This document shows, in pieces, positions 12,891 through 22,135 of a stretch of 64,000 nt of DNA. The DNA is taken from contig NW_004452171.1 in NCBI RefSeq assembly GCF_000321225.1, positions 168,837 to 232,836 on the forward strand. Reading direction: 5' to 3'. The first letter of the stretch is position 1. Each line of letters begins with the position of its first letter. The translations under genes and the position numbers were made by a program. The notes under the pieces are model-generated. The model saw nothing but the letters and a program-made list of their open reading frames with translations, was not told where the DNA came from and did no database searches. Source of the stretch: Odobenus rosmarus divergens. Its lineage: Eukaryota; Chordata; Mammalia; Carnivora; Odobenidae.

Positions 12891-13985
12891 TTAAGAATAT
12901 CATTAAGTCAAATAACAGAAAAAGGAATATTTATTATTCTAATTGAATTAAAACCTAACACTTTGTATAACAAAAAACAAGCAAATAAACAAAGACCAAA
13001 AATCAGGGTGACTCTTGAAAGACAAGCCAGCAAAAATATTTCCAACAGATGTGGTAATAAATTATTAATGCCTCTAAGTGTATGAAAATCAACCAGAAAG
13101 ACAGAAATCAGTCTGCATTCCAATAATAAAATTACATTAAGATATGAATAAGCAATTTACAGAAAAATACACATCGCTAATAAAATTTTTCAAAAGAATC
13201 AAACTTGCAGTAAAGGATATATCTGGATAGAACAATGAGATATCATATTTTATTCATCCAATTAGAAAGACCACAAAGAGTCATACCCAGTTGGACAACT
13301 TTAGAAAAAAACAGTCATTTATTTTTACTATCAGTAGAAATTTAAAGTATCAAAATTCTCGTGAACAACTGATTTATATCTATCGAATTATATAATGCAC
13401 CTACATAGCAGGTCTTTCTAACTCTAGTAACATTTAGAAACATAAAACCAAAAAGATATGTATACAAATGTTTATTCCATCCTTGCTTTTAAAAATAGTA
13501 AACTCGAGGGCGCCTGGGTGGCTCAGTGGCTTAAGCGGCTGCCTTCGGCTCAGGTCATGATCCTGGAGTCCCGGGATCGAGTCCCACATCGGGCTCCCTG
13601 CTCAGCAGGGAGTCTGCTTCTCCCTCTGGCCCTCTTCCCTCTCGTGCTCTCTGTCTCTCATTCTCTCTCTCTCAAATAAATAAATAAAAAATCTTTAAAA
13701 AAAAAATAGTAAACTCGAAATGTTGCAGAGAGGATAACTCTAAATAATAGAGTACAATGCAGTCATTAAAAAGAATGAGTTAGTTTCATCTACGATAAAA
13801 TAGAAAGTTTATACTGTATGTTATAACATGCAATGTGATAAGCCGAAGTGCATTACATGCTGTGTTATACCATGTTATATTTTTCAAATGTAGGATTTAA
13901 AATTTTGGCAAAGCATGTGCTGAGTTGTTTATATATGTTACCTATTATTGATGGGCTTATGGATAGAATTTCTGTATATTTTTAA
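12891..13985 (+). mobile_element. Old L1 (L1M-type) ORF2/3' fragment carrying a nested SINE
   Basis: 'gatatgaataagcaatttac', 'caatgagatatcatatttta', 'tacaaatgtttattccatcc' and 'caatgcagtcattaaaaaga' are diverged, correctly ordered versions of the L1 ORF2-to-3'-end series (normally GATATGAATAGGCAATTCAC, ...AATGAGATACCA, ...TGTTCATAGCAGC, ...ATTCAGCCATAAAAAG). It is broken by stops and split by a SINE at 13508-13701. The left boundary is uncertain. Confidence 0.7.
13491..13718 (+). mobile_element. Carnivore SINEC with perfect 17-bp TSD
   Basis: The SINE body (about 13508-13701) starts 'gggcgcctgggtggctcag' and has the B-box equivalent 'gggatcgagtccc'. It ends '(aaata)n aaaaaatcttt' plus A. The direct repeat 'aaaaatagtaaactcga' flanks it exactly at 13491-13507 and 13702-13718, proving insertion by L1-type target-primed reverse transcription into the older L1. 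The internal Pol III promoter elements look intact. Confidence 0.97.
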
Positions 13986-14185
13986 AAGTATTTATTTTAC
14001 AGAGGGAGAGGGAGCGTGCGAGTGCTGGGGGAGGGTCAGAGGCAGAGAGAGAGAGACTCTCCAGCAAAACTCCCCACTGAGCAGGGAGCTGGACGACATG
14101 GGGTTCGATCCCAGGACTCCGAGATCATGATCTGAGTTGAAACCGAGAATCCGATGCTTAACCAACTGAGCCACCCAGGTGCCCC
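13986..14185 (-). mobile_element. Carnivore SINEC
   Basis: Antisense SINE: its tRNA head 'ggcacctgggtggctcag' is at the right and its A-rich tail at the left. A 22-base near-identical TSD lies at 13964-13985 and 14186-14207 (core 'tctgtatatttttaa'). It sits about 265 bp beyond the other SINE in the same L1-derived area, in the opposite orientation. Confidence 0.96.
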
Positions 14186-14207
14186 TAGATTTTCTGTATA
14201 TTTTTAA

Positions 14208-14665
14208 TAGTATGCAATGAGTATGTTTTGTATTCATAATGGTATTTCATATATGAAAACAAATTTTGCATAGGGATTTTCACGTGTATTCTCTTCTTGG
14301 TAATATGGGTTGGCCACAAATGCTGAGAAGGTGCCCTGTGCTAAGCAGTCTGTCAATGTCCCCGGAATCTGATGCAGAAGTCTCAGGGTGCTTCTTAGTT
14401 CAACTGCTATTCACAGTTCAGTCCTGTTTCAAAGGGCAGGGGGTTGGGTTGGGGGTCCATGGGTGACACTGAATATCTAACTCACTTTCTTATTTTTGTC
14501 TTTCTCCGTGTGTATCTCTTTAAGTCTGCATGCTTACAAAATGGGGATAAGTCTGTAAATAATTTGATACATTCTGTTCTTAACTCTACTGCAAAGGGTA
14601 ATTTGGTCTTGTGGACTTAGATGCTGAGGAGATGCTCCAACCATACTGCTTAAGAATGCCGCCCC
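14208..14665. other. Unique noncoding stretch
   Basis: No feature recognised. The 66-codon frame at 14266-14466 resembles no known protein. Confidence 0.4.
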
Positions 14666-14912
14666 TGGACGCCTGGGTGGCTCAGTTGCTTAAGTGTCTG
14701 CCTTCGGCTCAGGTCATGATCCCAGGGTCCTGTGATGGAGCCCCGAGTCGGACTCCCTGCTCAGTGGGGAGCCTGCTTCTCCCTCTCCCTCTCCCCTGCC
14801 TCTCCCCTTGTTTGAGCTCTCTCTCTCTCTTTCCTTCTCTCTCTCTCTCTCTCTCAAATAAATAAATAAATAAATAAAATCTTGCAGGGAGTGGGGGCGG
14901 GGGGGGGGGGGG
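14666..14912 (+). mobile_element. Carnivore SINEC with G-rich 3' tail
   Basis: Head 'gcctgggtggctcagttgc', long CT-rich region with a (CT)n run at about 14840-14857, (AAATA)n tail, then an unusual 'gtgggggcgg' followed by an unbroken G run at 14899-14912. Flanking 'aagaatgcc' and 'aagaacgcc' look like a diverged TSD, which would place the G-rich stretch inside the insertion. Confidence 0.92.
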
Positions 14913-15074
14913 AAGAACGCCCTGCCCAGGGCTCCCAGCCATATTCAAGGAGAATATGCTCTGCTATCAGAGAATTTCCTCTGTTGCAATTAATAGCTTT
15001 AAAAATATCAAAGTTTTCGGAAAAGTGGGAGAATCCAGGCAGAAACATAAAGAATGTAAGAAAGAACGTAACCG

Positions 15075-15210
15075 TGCAAAAATGGATTTCAAAGACTTGG
15101 AGGACACATGGACTTCTGTCCAATCTCAGCTCTGCTAGTTATTAGCTCTAACATAACTAAATGAAGAGATATTATCGTCTCTGGTCCTCAAATAGTAATT
15201 CATGAATATC
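15075..15210 (+). mobile_element. MIR SINE relic
   Basis: 'atctcagctctgctagttat', 'tagctctaacataacta' and 'ctctggtcctcaaatagtaa' follow MIR in forward order (normally ...GCTCTGCCACTTACTAGCTG...GCCTCAGTTTCC). Strongly diverged. Confidence 0.5.
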
Positions 15211-15479
15211 ACCATGTTACTTAATACAAGTTGGTAAAGGTGACCTTGCGTGGATGTAAGGGACCTAGGCTCGCCTACATCCGGGTAGGAGGAGCTGACC
15301 CTACCCTGGTGTCCTGCTGTTCCTTGCCTCAGGCTTCTGCCTTGTGTTAAAAGGCACAGAAGATTTTTAAGTTGGGATATCACAGAGGTGGTGGTGTATT
15401 GTAAGGAAAGAACTAGACAAAAATCCCGATTACTCTATCAGCCAAGATAAAGTAACTCAGCTTTGAGAACATGGATGTA

Positions 15480-15610
15480 CCGAAGTGGAAACAGCACAAA
15501 TTTTCAAATCAGATCAATCTGATTACATATGATGAGTAGTGTGGTCTTGACTTGCTTCAAAGTCATTCTCTTCATTTGTGAAGAGACCTGCCTCCAAGAG
15601 CAGTGACAAA
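15480..15610 (+). mobile_element. MIR SINE relic
   Basis: 'tcaaatcagatcaatctgat', 'gtggtcttgacttgcttca' and 'cattctcttcatttgtgaag' fit the MIR order, including the 'ctcatctgt'-like core. Diverged. Confidence 0.45.
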
Positions 15611-16699
15611 TGATAACCAAGATAAATGTAGCTTAATTTTTGAAACAGCAGAATCTTAGAAATACTTGTTTCTCTCCTCCCTTTTTATGCACGATGTGTT
15701 ATCAATGTATAGTTTTTGGCCCATCAGGTTCCTATGGATATGCTAACAGACCAAAACCAAAACAAAAAAACCCAGAACAAAACAAAAAACAGGTTTCTAG
15801 GTCAAGCAAGTCAATCTGTAAGTCTATCAAAACCTTATCAGGAAAAAAAGGATCAAGATGGATCATGGGTTTATAAACCTAAGAAAAAAACTAATGGGTG
15901 CTGCCAATTTGGCAAAGTCTTCATTCTTCACAGAGAGCTATTGTCTAGAGCTGCTGAGGGAAGCTTAGACAAGACAGGTTTGGTTATGGTGTGGAACTCG
16001 GTGCCTCAAAGAACTTTCCTTACGTATGGCATAAACCTGAGTAATGAACTCAATAGACATTTATTGACATCTGCTGTGAAGGATAGGTTAGTGGCTGACA
16101 CATTCTCACTCTCGGCCAAGGGAAAGTGTTGCTACTGAATTAAGAAGGGAGACTGTGTGATCCGTTATCTTTTAGTATCTAATTCTCAACTGAAATATTA
16201 TAGGGAGCATTAATTTTCTCCAGTTCTTAGGGCACCAGCAGGGCTATCTGTCTCTGGCATTTCCCTCAGGCCTCCCTGCTCTGCCAGGAGGCTAGCCTGG
16301 CTACTCACTCACTCCCAACTTCAAACCTATCTCACTTCCGTCACGTACAGAAAACCAGCACCTTCCTTCCTTGTGCTTCAGAATATGTACATTCAAACTA
16401 TGATGAAGATCTGTCAGTTCTTAACCTGGCATCTTTGCGTATACGAGCTTGCTTTAAATTAATGCAATAAATGTCTATTAAGCTCTCTGGTATTCATGGT
16501 GCCATTCTATCCGCACAGCTGGAACAGCTTGAGGGTTCCTTTTTGCTGAGACTCCCCTTTCTCTGCTGACTGTAACACAGAAAGCACCTCACCATGCTCC
16601 TTGGCCTTGGGAGCCTCATGCCATTTTCTGAGTCACAGCACACTGACCACCTTTCAGGTACATTCACCACCAGCCTGGTCACCACCTACAGGCTGTGTC
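15611..16699. other. Noncoding stretch with an unrecognised 140-codon ORF
   Basis: The longest ATG frame in the window (15716-16138, plus) lies here. Its N-terminal part is lysine/glutamine-rich, encoded by A-rich, low-complexity DNA ('caaaaccaaaacaaaaaa'). No domain, signal peptide or family resemblance is visible, and the frame lacks Kozak or splice context. I treat it as chance. Bases 16490-16523 are repeated exactly at the edge of the N gap. Confidence 0.5.
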
Positions 16700-17120
16700 C
16701 ACTCGGCCGCCACACTAGCCCCTTTCTGGTCCTCAGACACTGTGGTCTTTTCACAGGCTATTCAAATGCTATTTCTACAGGCGATTTCCTCAGACCAGAG
16801 AGCTTTCCCCAGACGTCATCACTCACATTCTTCAAGTCCATGTGTTAAAGTCATGCTGGAAGTAAGACCTTCATAACCACCTCATTTAAAGTTACAAAAC
16901 TGTTTCCCTCCTTTTTGTGTGTTTTGCTGCACGTCAGTTAACATGTTGTAACCTGTTCTATAATTGGATTGTTTTATTTATTTTCTGCCTCTCCCCACTG
17001 GAATGGAAGGTGCACGTGGGCAGGATTTTGTCTTTATTGTACAAGGATATGTTTCCAGTGCCTAGAGGTGTGCTTGGTACAGAGGTAGTTCATTGAGTAC
17101 TTGTTGACTAATGAATAAAC
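16700..17120 (+). mobile_element. L2 LINE 3'-end relic
   Basis: Ordered L2 motifs: 'tcactcacattcttcaagtc', 'aagaccttcataaccacctc', 'ctccccactggaatggaagg', 'cagtgcctagaggtgtgctt', and a terminal 'gagtacttgttgactaatga' (normally CTCAATAAATGTTTGTTGAATGA). This is the 3'-UTR end of an ancient LINE2; no ORF remains. Confidence 0.78.
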
Positions 17121-17977
17121 CCTCATCAATCTCCTCTCAGAAACATCATACATTAGGATATGTAAGCTGGGTCCTGGAGTCCTAATATGAGTTGAAATAA
17201 TTTTTATGGTTTGACAGTGACTATCGAAGATATTAAAGGTCTCTACTCTGAAGCCATTTTTCTAACTTTTGGCATCAGGATAAAATCTACATTTGAAAAG
17301 GTAAATCCTGGAGATAAAATTCTCTGGGATTGGCCATTGACATATTGAAGAATAGTCATAGAGCCACTGCAAAATTATCTAAATTAAAAAAAAAATAGAA
17401 GAATAGTACCTTGACATCTTCAAACCTCAAGATTTAGCAAAGGAGTAAAAATAATATTTTAAAAAGTTGAAAATCAGGGCCATTTTAAATTTCCAAAAGC
17501 GTTGGGAAGCAGAAATCAATGAAGACCCTCAAACACTGTGCTGTTTCAAGCATGCTAATGTAAGTTTCCATGTTTTAGAACTTGGCAGGGAAATCCTTAT
17601 AAAAATAAAAGTGACTCACTGTATGTTCACTGCAACTAGAGCCTCTATAAGTTATGTTCTTGTCTCTAGGCCAGATCAGGGTGGCAATGAAAATATTTGG
17701 AGCCAGTCCTGGCACACAATTTTTGACATTTAGGTAAAATTCACTGGGAAAAGAGTCATTTTAGGTTAACCTGAATCTGAAGACTCATTATATTAGAGAC
17801 ATAAGCATTCATTTTTGCAGTTCTGCATTTGGTCTTCCAGCCAAATGTAGATGTAGACTGGGGTCCTCCATTGGAGGGTTAGGATGTGCTGGAGAGAAAA
17901 TGAGAGGCCTCATGTTGACTTTAACCATCATGCCTAGAATGATGGTCTCCTTTTGCTGCTCTAAACTCTTAACTCAA
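17121..17977. other. Unique noncoding stretch
   Basis: No gene or repeat recognised. The 88-codon frame at 17467-17733 has no family resemblance. Confidence 0.4.
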
Positions 17978-18002
17978 ATATATATATATATATATATATA
18001 TA
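17978..18002. repeat. (TA)n microsatellite at assembly-gap edge
   Basis: Perfect TA run immediately before the segment that abuts the 50-N gap. Confidence 0.9.
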
Positions 18003-18036
18003 GTATTCATGGTGCCATTCTATCCGCACAGCTGGA
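18003..18036 (+). repeat. 34-bp exact duplicate of 16490-16523, at gap edge
   Basis: The bases between the TA repeat and the Ns are identical to 16490-16523 (starting 'gtattcatggtgccattc' and ending 'cagctgga'). The second copy stops exactly at the first N. This suggests an assembly or gap-filling artefact rather than a biological repeat. Confidence 0.85.
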
Positions 18037-18086
18037 NNNNNNNNNNNNNNNNNNNNNNNNNNNNNNNNNNNNNNNNNNNNNNNNNN
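18037..18086. other. Assembly gap of 50 N
   Basis: Fifty consecutive Ns. The round number suggests a placeholder of unknown true size. Confidence 0.99.
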
Positions 18087-18195
18087 TTTCCATTGGACTA
18101 TATTTATATAGTCCATACAGTCCTATATTTATATAGTCCAATGGAAAAACACTGGACTATATAAATTAATTTATATAGTCCAATGCTTTTCCATT
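18087..18195. repeat. Two consecutive AT-rich palindromes
   Basis: First: 25-base arms 18087-18111 and 18123-18147 (two mismatches) around an 11-base loop. Second: a perfect 30-base palindrome 18153-18182 whose half-site is 'tggactatataaatt', extended by imperfect arms to about 18141-18194. All arms share the word 'ggactatat'. They follow the N gap directly and could form hairpins, which may be why sequencing failed here. Confidence 0.85.
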
Positions 18196-20976
18196 TTTCT
18201 ACCAAAGGGCTTCAATTCACACCACATTTAAAAATGTGAGGATGTGTATGTACCTTTGTGTGTGTTTTCTTGGAGTGGACAATTATTCTTTCACATTTTC
18301 CAAACTACAGATATCCCATCAATGGGGGAGGTGGGGCCAAGATGATGGTGGCAAAATCCTTCTGGGAGCTAAAAGGTGGGCAAATGTCCTTAGCCCAGCC
18401 AGTTGGATGTCCCTACCAAAGGCTTTGCACATTTGGTCACTCTCTTGAGATGGAGATGCAGTTTTGGGCAGAACTTATTCCCGAGGGCCGCAGTGTAATT
18501 AAGACCCCACAGCTGGCCATGGTGTTAAGAGCAGTGGTGACAACCAACTTGGCAAGGGCCTTAGGATGATGGTTCTGGTGAAAGCATACAAATCATGTTC
18601 TCCCTCAGGATTCTGGTTGTGATTTGCCTCCCTCTGTCTCTGCCTGAAACTCTTTCTTCAATCTCCTTGTCAATTAGGAGAGCTGCCTAGAACCCTTGCC
18701 ATGAATTCCATGTCCGCTTAAGTTAATCAGAGCTGGATTGTGTTTGTAGCAAATATTCAAGTGAGTACCATATAATATGAATGTAACTTTCTCTGTGATT
18801 GATGAGGATAAACTGTTTAAATTGTCTCTGTTAGGAAAAAAAAATACATGAAATTTGGTAAGCCCTTTATCTTTCTTCCTGACAACCTTCCAACTTTCAT
18901 ATTCTTTGACCAACTACTTGTACATTTTCTTGGTGTTATAATGACATTAACAATTACTCATACTGTTATATTTTAGTGGTCTCACTGTTCATCACCATTT
19001 TTCTTCTATCATATCTTTCCCAGCATCGAATTATTTATTTTTATTTATGTTTAGTTGGCCAGAGTGTTTCTTTCAGGAAGGGTAAAGTGGGTGTCCTACA
19101 TTCTGAACCCTTCCATTTCTGAAAGTGTTTAAAGGTTTCTATGATACCTAAGCAATAGTTTAACCACCACACCTGTATGTTTTTAGGATTTTCCCCCATC
19201 TATTTTTGAAATTTAGAAATACATATATTTGTTTTATATGTCATATAGCTTTCTAATTATTTTTTCTTAGAATTTGCTGTAACCCCTTTGATATGAAGGA
19301 TCTCACTCATTTTCAGCTTAGAGATTTGCTTTCTTATTTTTTTTTTTATTTGGGTATTGCTTTCACTTTGCACATTCTCTATTTCCCTTTCCACAATTTC
19401 TGTTATTAGATCTTGTTAATCTTTGTCTCTCATTTTTATTTTCTGGTCTTCATCTCTTCATTCTTTTTCAGACTCTAAGAGGGGGGTGTTCTTAGCTTCT
19501 TTTGGCTTCATTTCTCTGCAAAATCTATTCTTGATATGCTAACTGAGCTATTAGTTCCTGTCCTGTTTCTCAGAAGCCTACTTTCAGCTCATATTTCTTT
19601 CCCTGACTGCTCTCTCTAGTCTAGAAGATACAATATCATCCTGAATTTTTGTGAAAAGGTGAATTTAACATTTTATAAAATTTGCTTTAATTCTTCAGAT
19701 GAGTCCTTTTTTTCTTTTCTTTTCTACACGGAAACATCTTTTCTCATGTAAATGGCTGTTCCATATTGGGTGATGAGATGATGTCATAAATCATCTTGAG
19801 TCTCTGTCCATAATGTTCAACCCAGGTAAAGGAGGAAAGGAAAAAACATTAATTATTGGCCTTAGCTTTGTTTTGCCAAAATTGCAAGGAGAATTGGGAG
19901 GAAGCAAGACGGGGTGGGGGGAGGGGGTCATCCAAAGAAGTAAGCTGCTTTTTGTTGTAAAAAAGATTTGTTTTCATTATTATGTAGGCAACCTGGAGTT
20001 AGCTGGGGGACAACTCCCCTTCTCTAATGGACCTTTCATTAGGCGTCAGGTCCAGCAGACCCTGCAAATCACTTCCAAACATCTGTGGAACGGGGGTCAG
20101 AGGCAGGGCCGGAAAACTCTGGTGACTCCCCAGGAACATGGAAATACAAATGTCCAATATAAAAATTTCAGTTGAGAATTAATTATAAGATAAGGAAATC
20201 CCATGGGTTATATCCTCAATTCAGTAGCCAGGGCTTTCCTTTGGGCAATGGAGTGAATATATTAGCACTGATCAATCTCCATAAGGGGATATCTTCAGGT
20301 GCATAAAAAAAGAGGTAACTGTTCAGATGATTCTGACTCTGTTCAACCTTGTTTTTGTTTTTTTTAATAAACAAGTAAATAGAATTATTTTTTTGCCTTA
20401 AATCTAAATAAAAGTGTTCCTTCCCCCCTCACTTATTTGGCAGGTACAATTGTTGTTGGAAGTTTACCAAATAGACCGTTAGCAGAGGGAACGTGTGAAA
20501 CTGAAAGCTTCCAAACTCCATCTTTTCAAGTCAGAGCTGTATAAAATACAACCTAGGAAAGTGCTATTATAGGCTCCAGGGTATAATCTTTTCACAATTA
20601 GATTTGTGATGAAGTGAAGCAAAGGCATGTCAGAAAGAGGGGGCAATGTAGCAAAGTCTGGAGCTTGAAATCTCCATTGTGTTAACAAACATGGAGAACA
20701 GACAACCATATCTTCTGACGTAGCTCGGAATTGGGGATGTCACAACAAAAATACGCTGACAAAGCCCCATCCTTCGGTAAGGCCTGGAAAGGGTCGACAC
20801 TGAGACATGTTGTTCAAGAAACAGAAAATAGCTACCAAAGAGAAATTTAATTCTAAGGGGCTTATGGAAATTTGGGAAAGATGCCACCACTGGTCTGGTG
20901 TTTAGACACCTGCATGATGCATTGTTTTGATCTGGAATTTGTAAAGATGGATCCAGGGTACAAGAATGAGTTTCCC
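18196..20976. other. 2.8 kb noncoding stretch, mostly unassigned
   Basis: 19260-19720 is T/C-rich and resembles degraded LINE sequence but I cannot name it. ORFs at 18258-18569 and 19813-20175 (103 and 120 codons) show no recognised domain. Confidence 0.4.
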
Positions 20977-20990
20977 GATCTCTCTCTCTC

Positions 20991-21080
20991 TTTTTTTTAT
21001 GTGATGTTAATCACCGTATATTACATCATTAGGTTTTGATGTAGTGTTCCATGATTCATTGTTTGCGTATAACACCCAGC
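20991..21080 (-). mobile_element. Severely 5'-truncated L1 3' end (90 bp) with TSD
   Basis: Poly(T) followed by 'gatgttaatcaccgtatatt', 'acatcattaggttttgatgt' and 'tgattcattgtttgcgtata', which is the reverse complement of the young carnivore L1 3' UTR. Flanked by 'gatctctctctctc' (20977-20990) and 'gatctctttctatc' (21081-21094), a slightly diverged TSD. The insertion therefore copied only the last ~90 bases of the L1 transcript. The same 3' UTR is at 43.25 kb. Confidence 0.82.
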
Positions 21081-21094
21081 GATCTCTTTCTATC

Positions 21095-21894
21095 ATGTTC
21101 ATCTCCAGAAACACCACTGTCAGCTCACTCACTTGTTCCACTCTGTATAGCCACCCAGGCTCCTGCCGATCGAGACCCAAGGAAGGACCAAGGACCCAGG
21201 ACCATGGGACCTAAAACTGGGACCAGAATTTTGAAGCACACAGCATTTCTGCACCTTAAAAAGAAACATTTATTTCAGCTCAAAACTATTTTAAGTGAAG
21301 AGAGCACAATCTTTTTGTCTTCAAAAATAAAATTATTTTAATAAAAAAGAATTTAGTAACTGAATTTATAGCACTAAAGGACCAAGGGTTTTTCTATTGC
21401 ATTAAGCCTGAGTCCGTTAGAATGTTAGGAACCACAATGCTTTTAGAAATGTCAAGGCTGCAACTTTAACTAAAGGTTACTAAGTTAAGTTGTTAGTCTC
21501 CAAACGTCAGATCCCCATATCTTATCAGCTGTGACCTTTTTCTTGTTCCTCATCTCATCTTGAACCAGGGACTTAGGGAACTATTTGATTTGCATAGTCC
21601 CTGTAACTGCCTCCCATCTGTGTCACTGCAAAATTAACTTCCATGAATAAACGGTTGCATGTGTTCTAACGTATTACTATAATGAGGAAATAAATTCATT
21701 AAAAATCTCAGTTTTAAGATTAGCTACTCAATTATTTCTTTTAAATTGGAACTCCAAGTCTATTTTGTTGAATTATCTAAAATACTAACTTACCTTTAAG
21801 CATTACAAAACCTGCAGATACCAGTACAGTATCCCACAACGTGGGATAGTACCCTATCTATACCCCTTCGCAACATTTTCATAATTAAAAGCGA
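21095..21894. other. Unique noncoding stretch
   Basis: No gene or confident repeat recognised. Confidence 0.4.
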
Positions 21895-22075
21895 ACAATT
21901 GGCCAATACCGTATGATCTCTTGTATATGTGGAATCTAAAACAAAAACAAAAACCAAGCTCATAGACACAAAACACAGATTGTTGGCCAGAGGTGGGTGG
22001 GTGGGGGTTAGGGGGCAGGAAAAAATGGGTAAAAGGGGATCAAAAGGTTAAAAAAAAGTAAAAATTAAATAGTGA
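21895..22075 (+). mobile_element. L1 3'-UTR fragment
   Basis: 'tgatctcttgtatatgtgga', 'atctaaaacaaaaa', 'ccaagctcatagacacaaaa', 'cagattgttggccagaggtg', then a G-rich tract and 'gggtaaaaggggatcaaaag': the standard L1 3' end in forward order. No coding capacity. Confidence 0.82.
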
Positions 22076-22091
22076 TTGATCATTCATAGAA

Positions 22092-22135
22092 ATGAATATA
22101 TGTATTCATATGTATATATGAATACATATATTCAT
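22092..22135. repeat. Perfect inverted repeat, 20-bp arms, 4-bp spacer
   Basis: Arms 22092-22111 (atgaatatatgtattcatat) and 22116-22135 are exact reverse complements around 'gtat'. It is AT-rich, hence cruciform-prone, and lies immediately 3' of the L1 fragment. Confidence 0.92.

Noticed and set aside
13508..13600. SINE heads as possible tRNA genes
   Set aside because: A- and B-box-like motifs are present, but they are followed by the CT-rich SINE body and A tail. The copies are dispersed and TSD-flanked, so they are SINEs and not tRNA genes.
13458..13679. ORFs containing 'GAWVAQWLKRLPSAQVMI'-like peptides here and at 14.6, 30.2, 41.2, 48.0 and 62.5 kb
   Set aside because: These recurrent peptides are translations of the SINEC tRNA-like head, not a gene family.
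15716..16138. 140-codon ORF, the longest ATG frame in the window
   Set aside because: Its N-terminal half is encoded by A-rich low-complexity DNA. I see no domain, signal or family resemblance, and a frame this long is expected by chance in 64 kb.
19813..20175. 120-codon ORF
   Set aside because: The sequence looks random and matches no family I know. No splice-site pattern bounds it.
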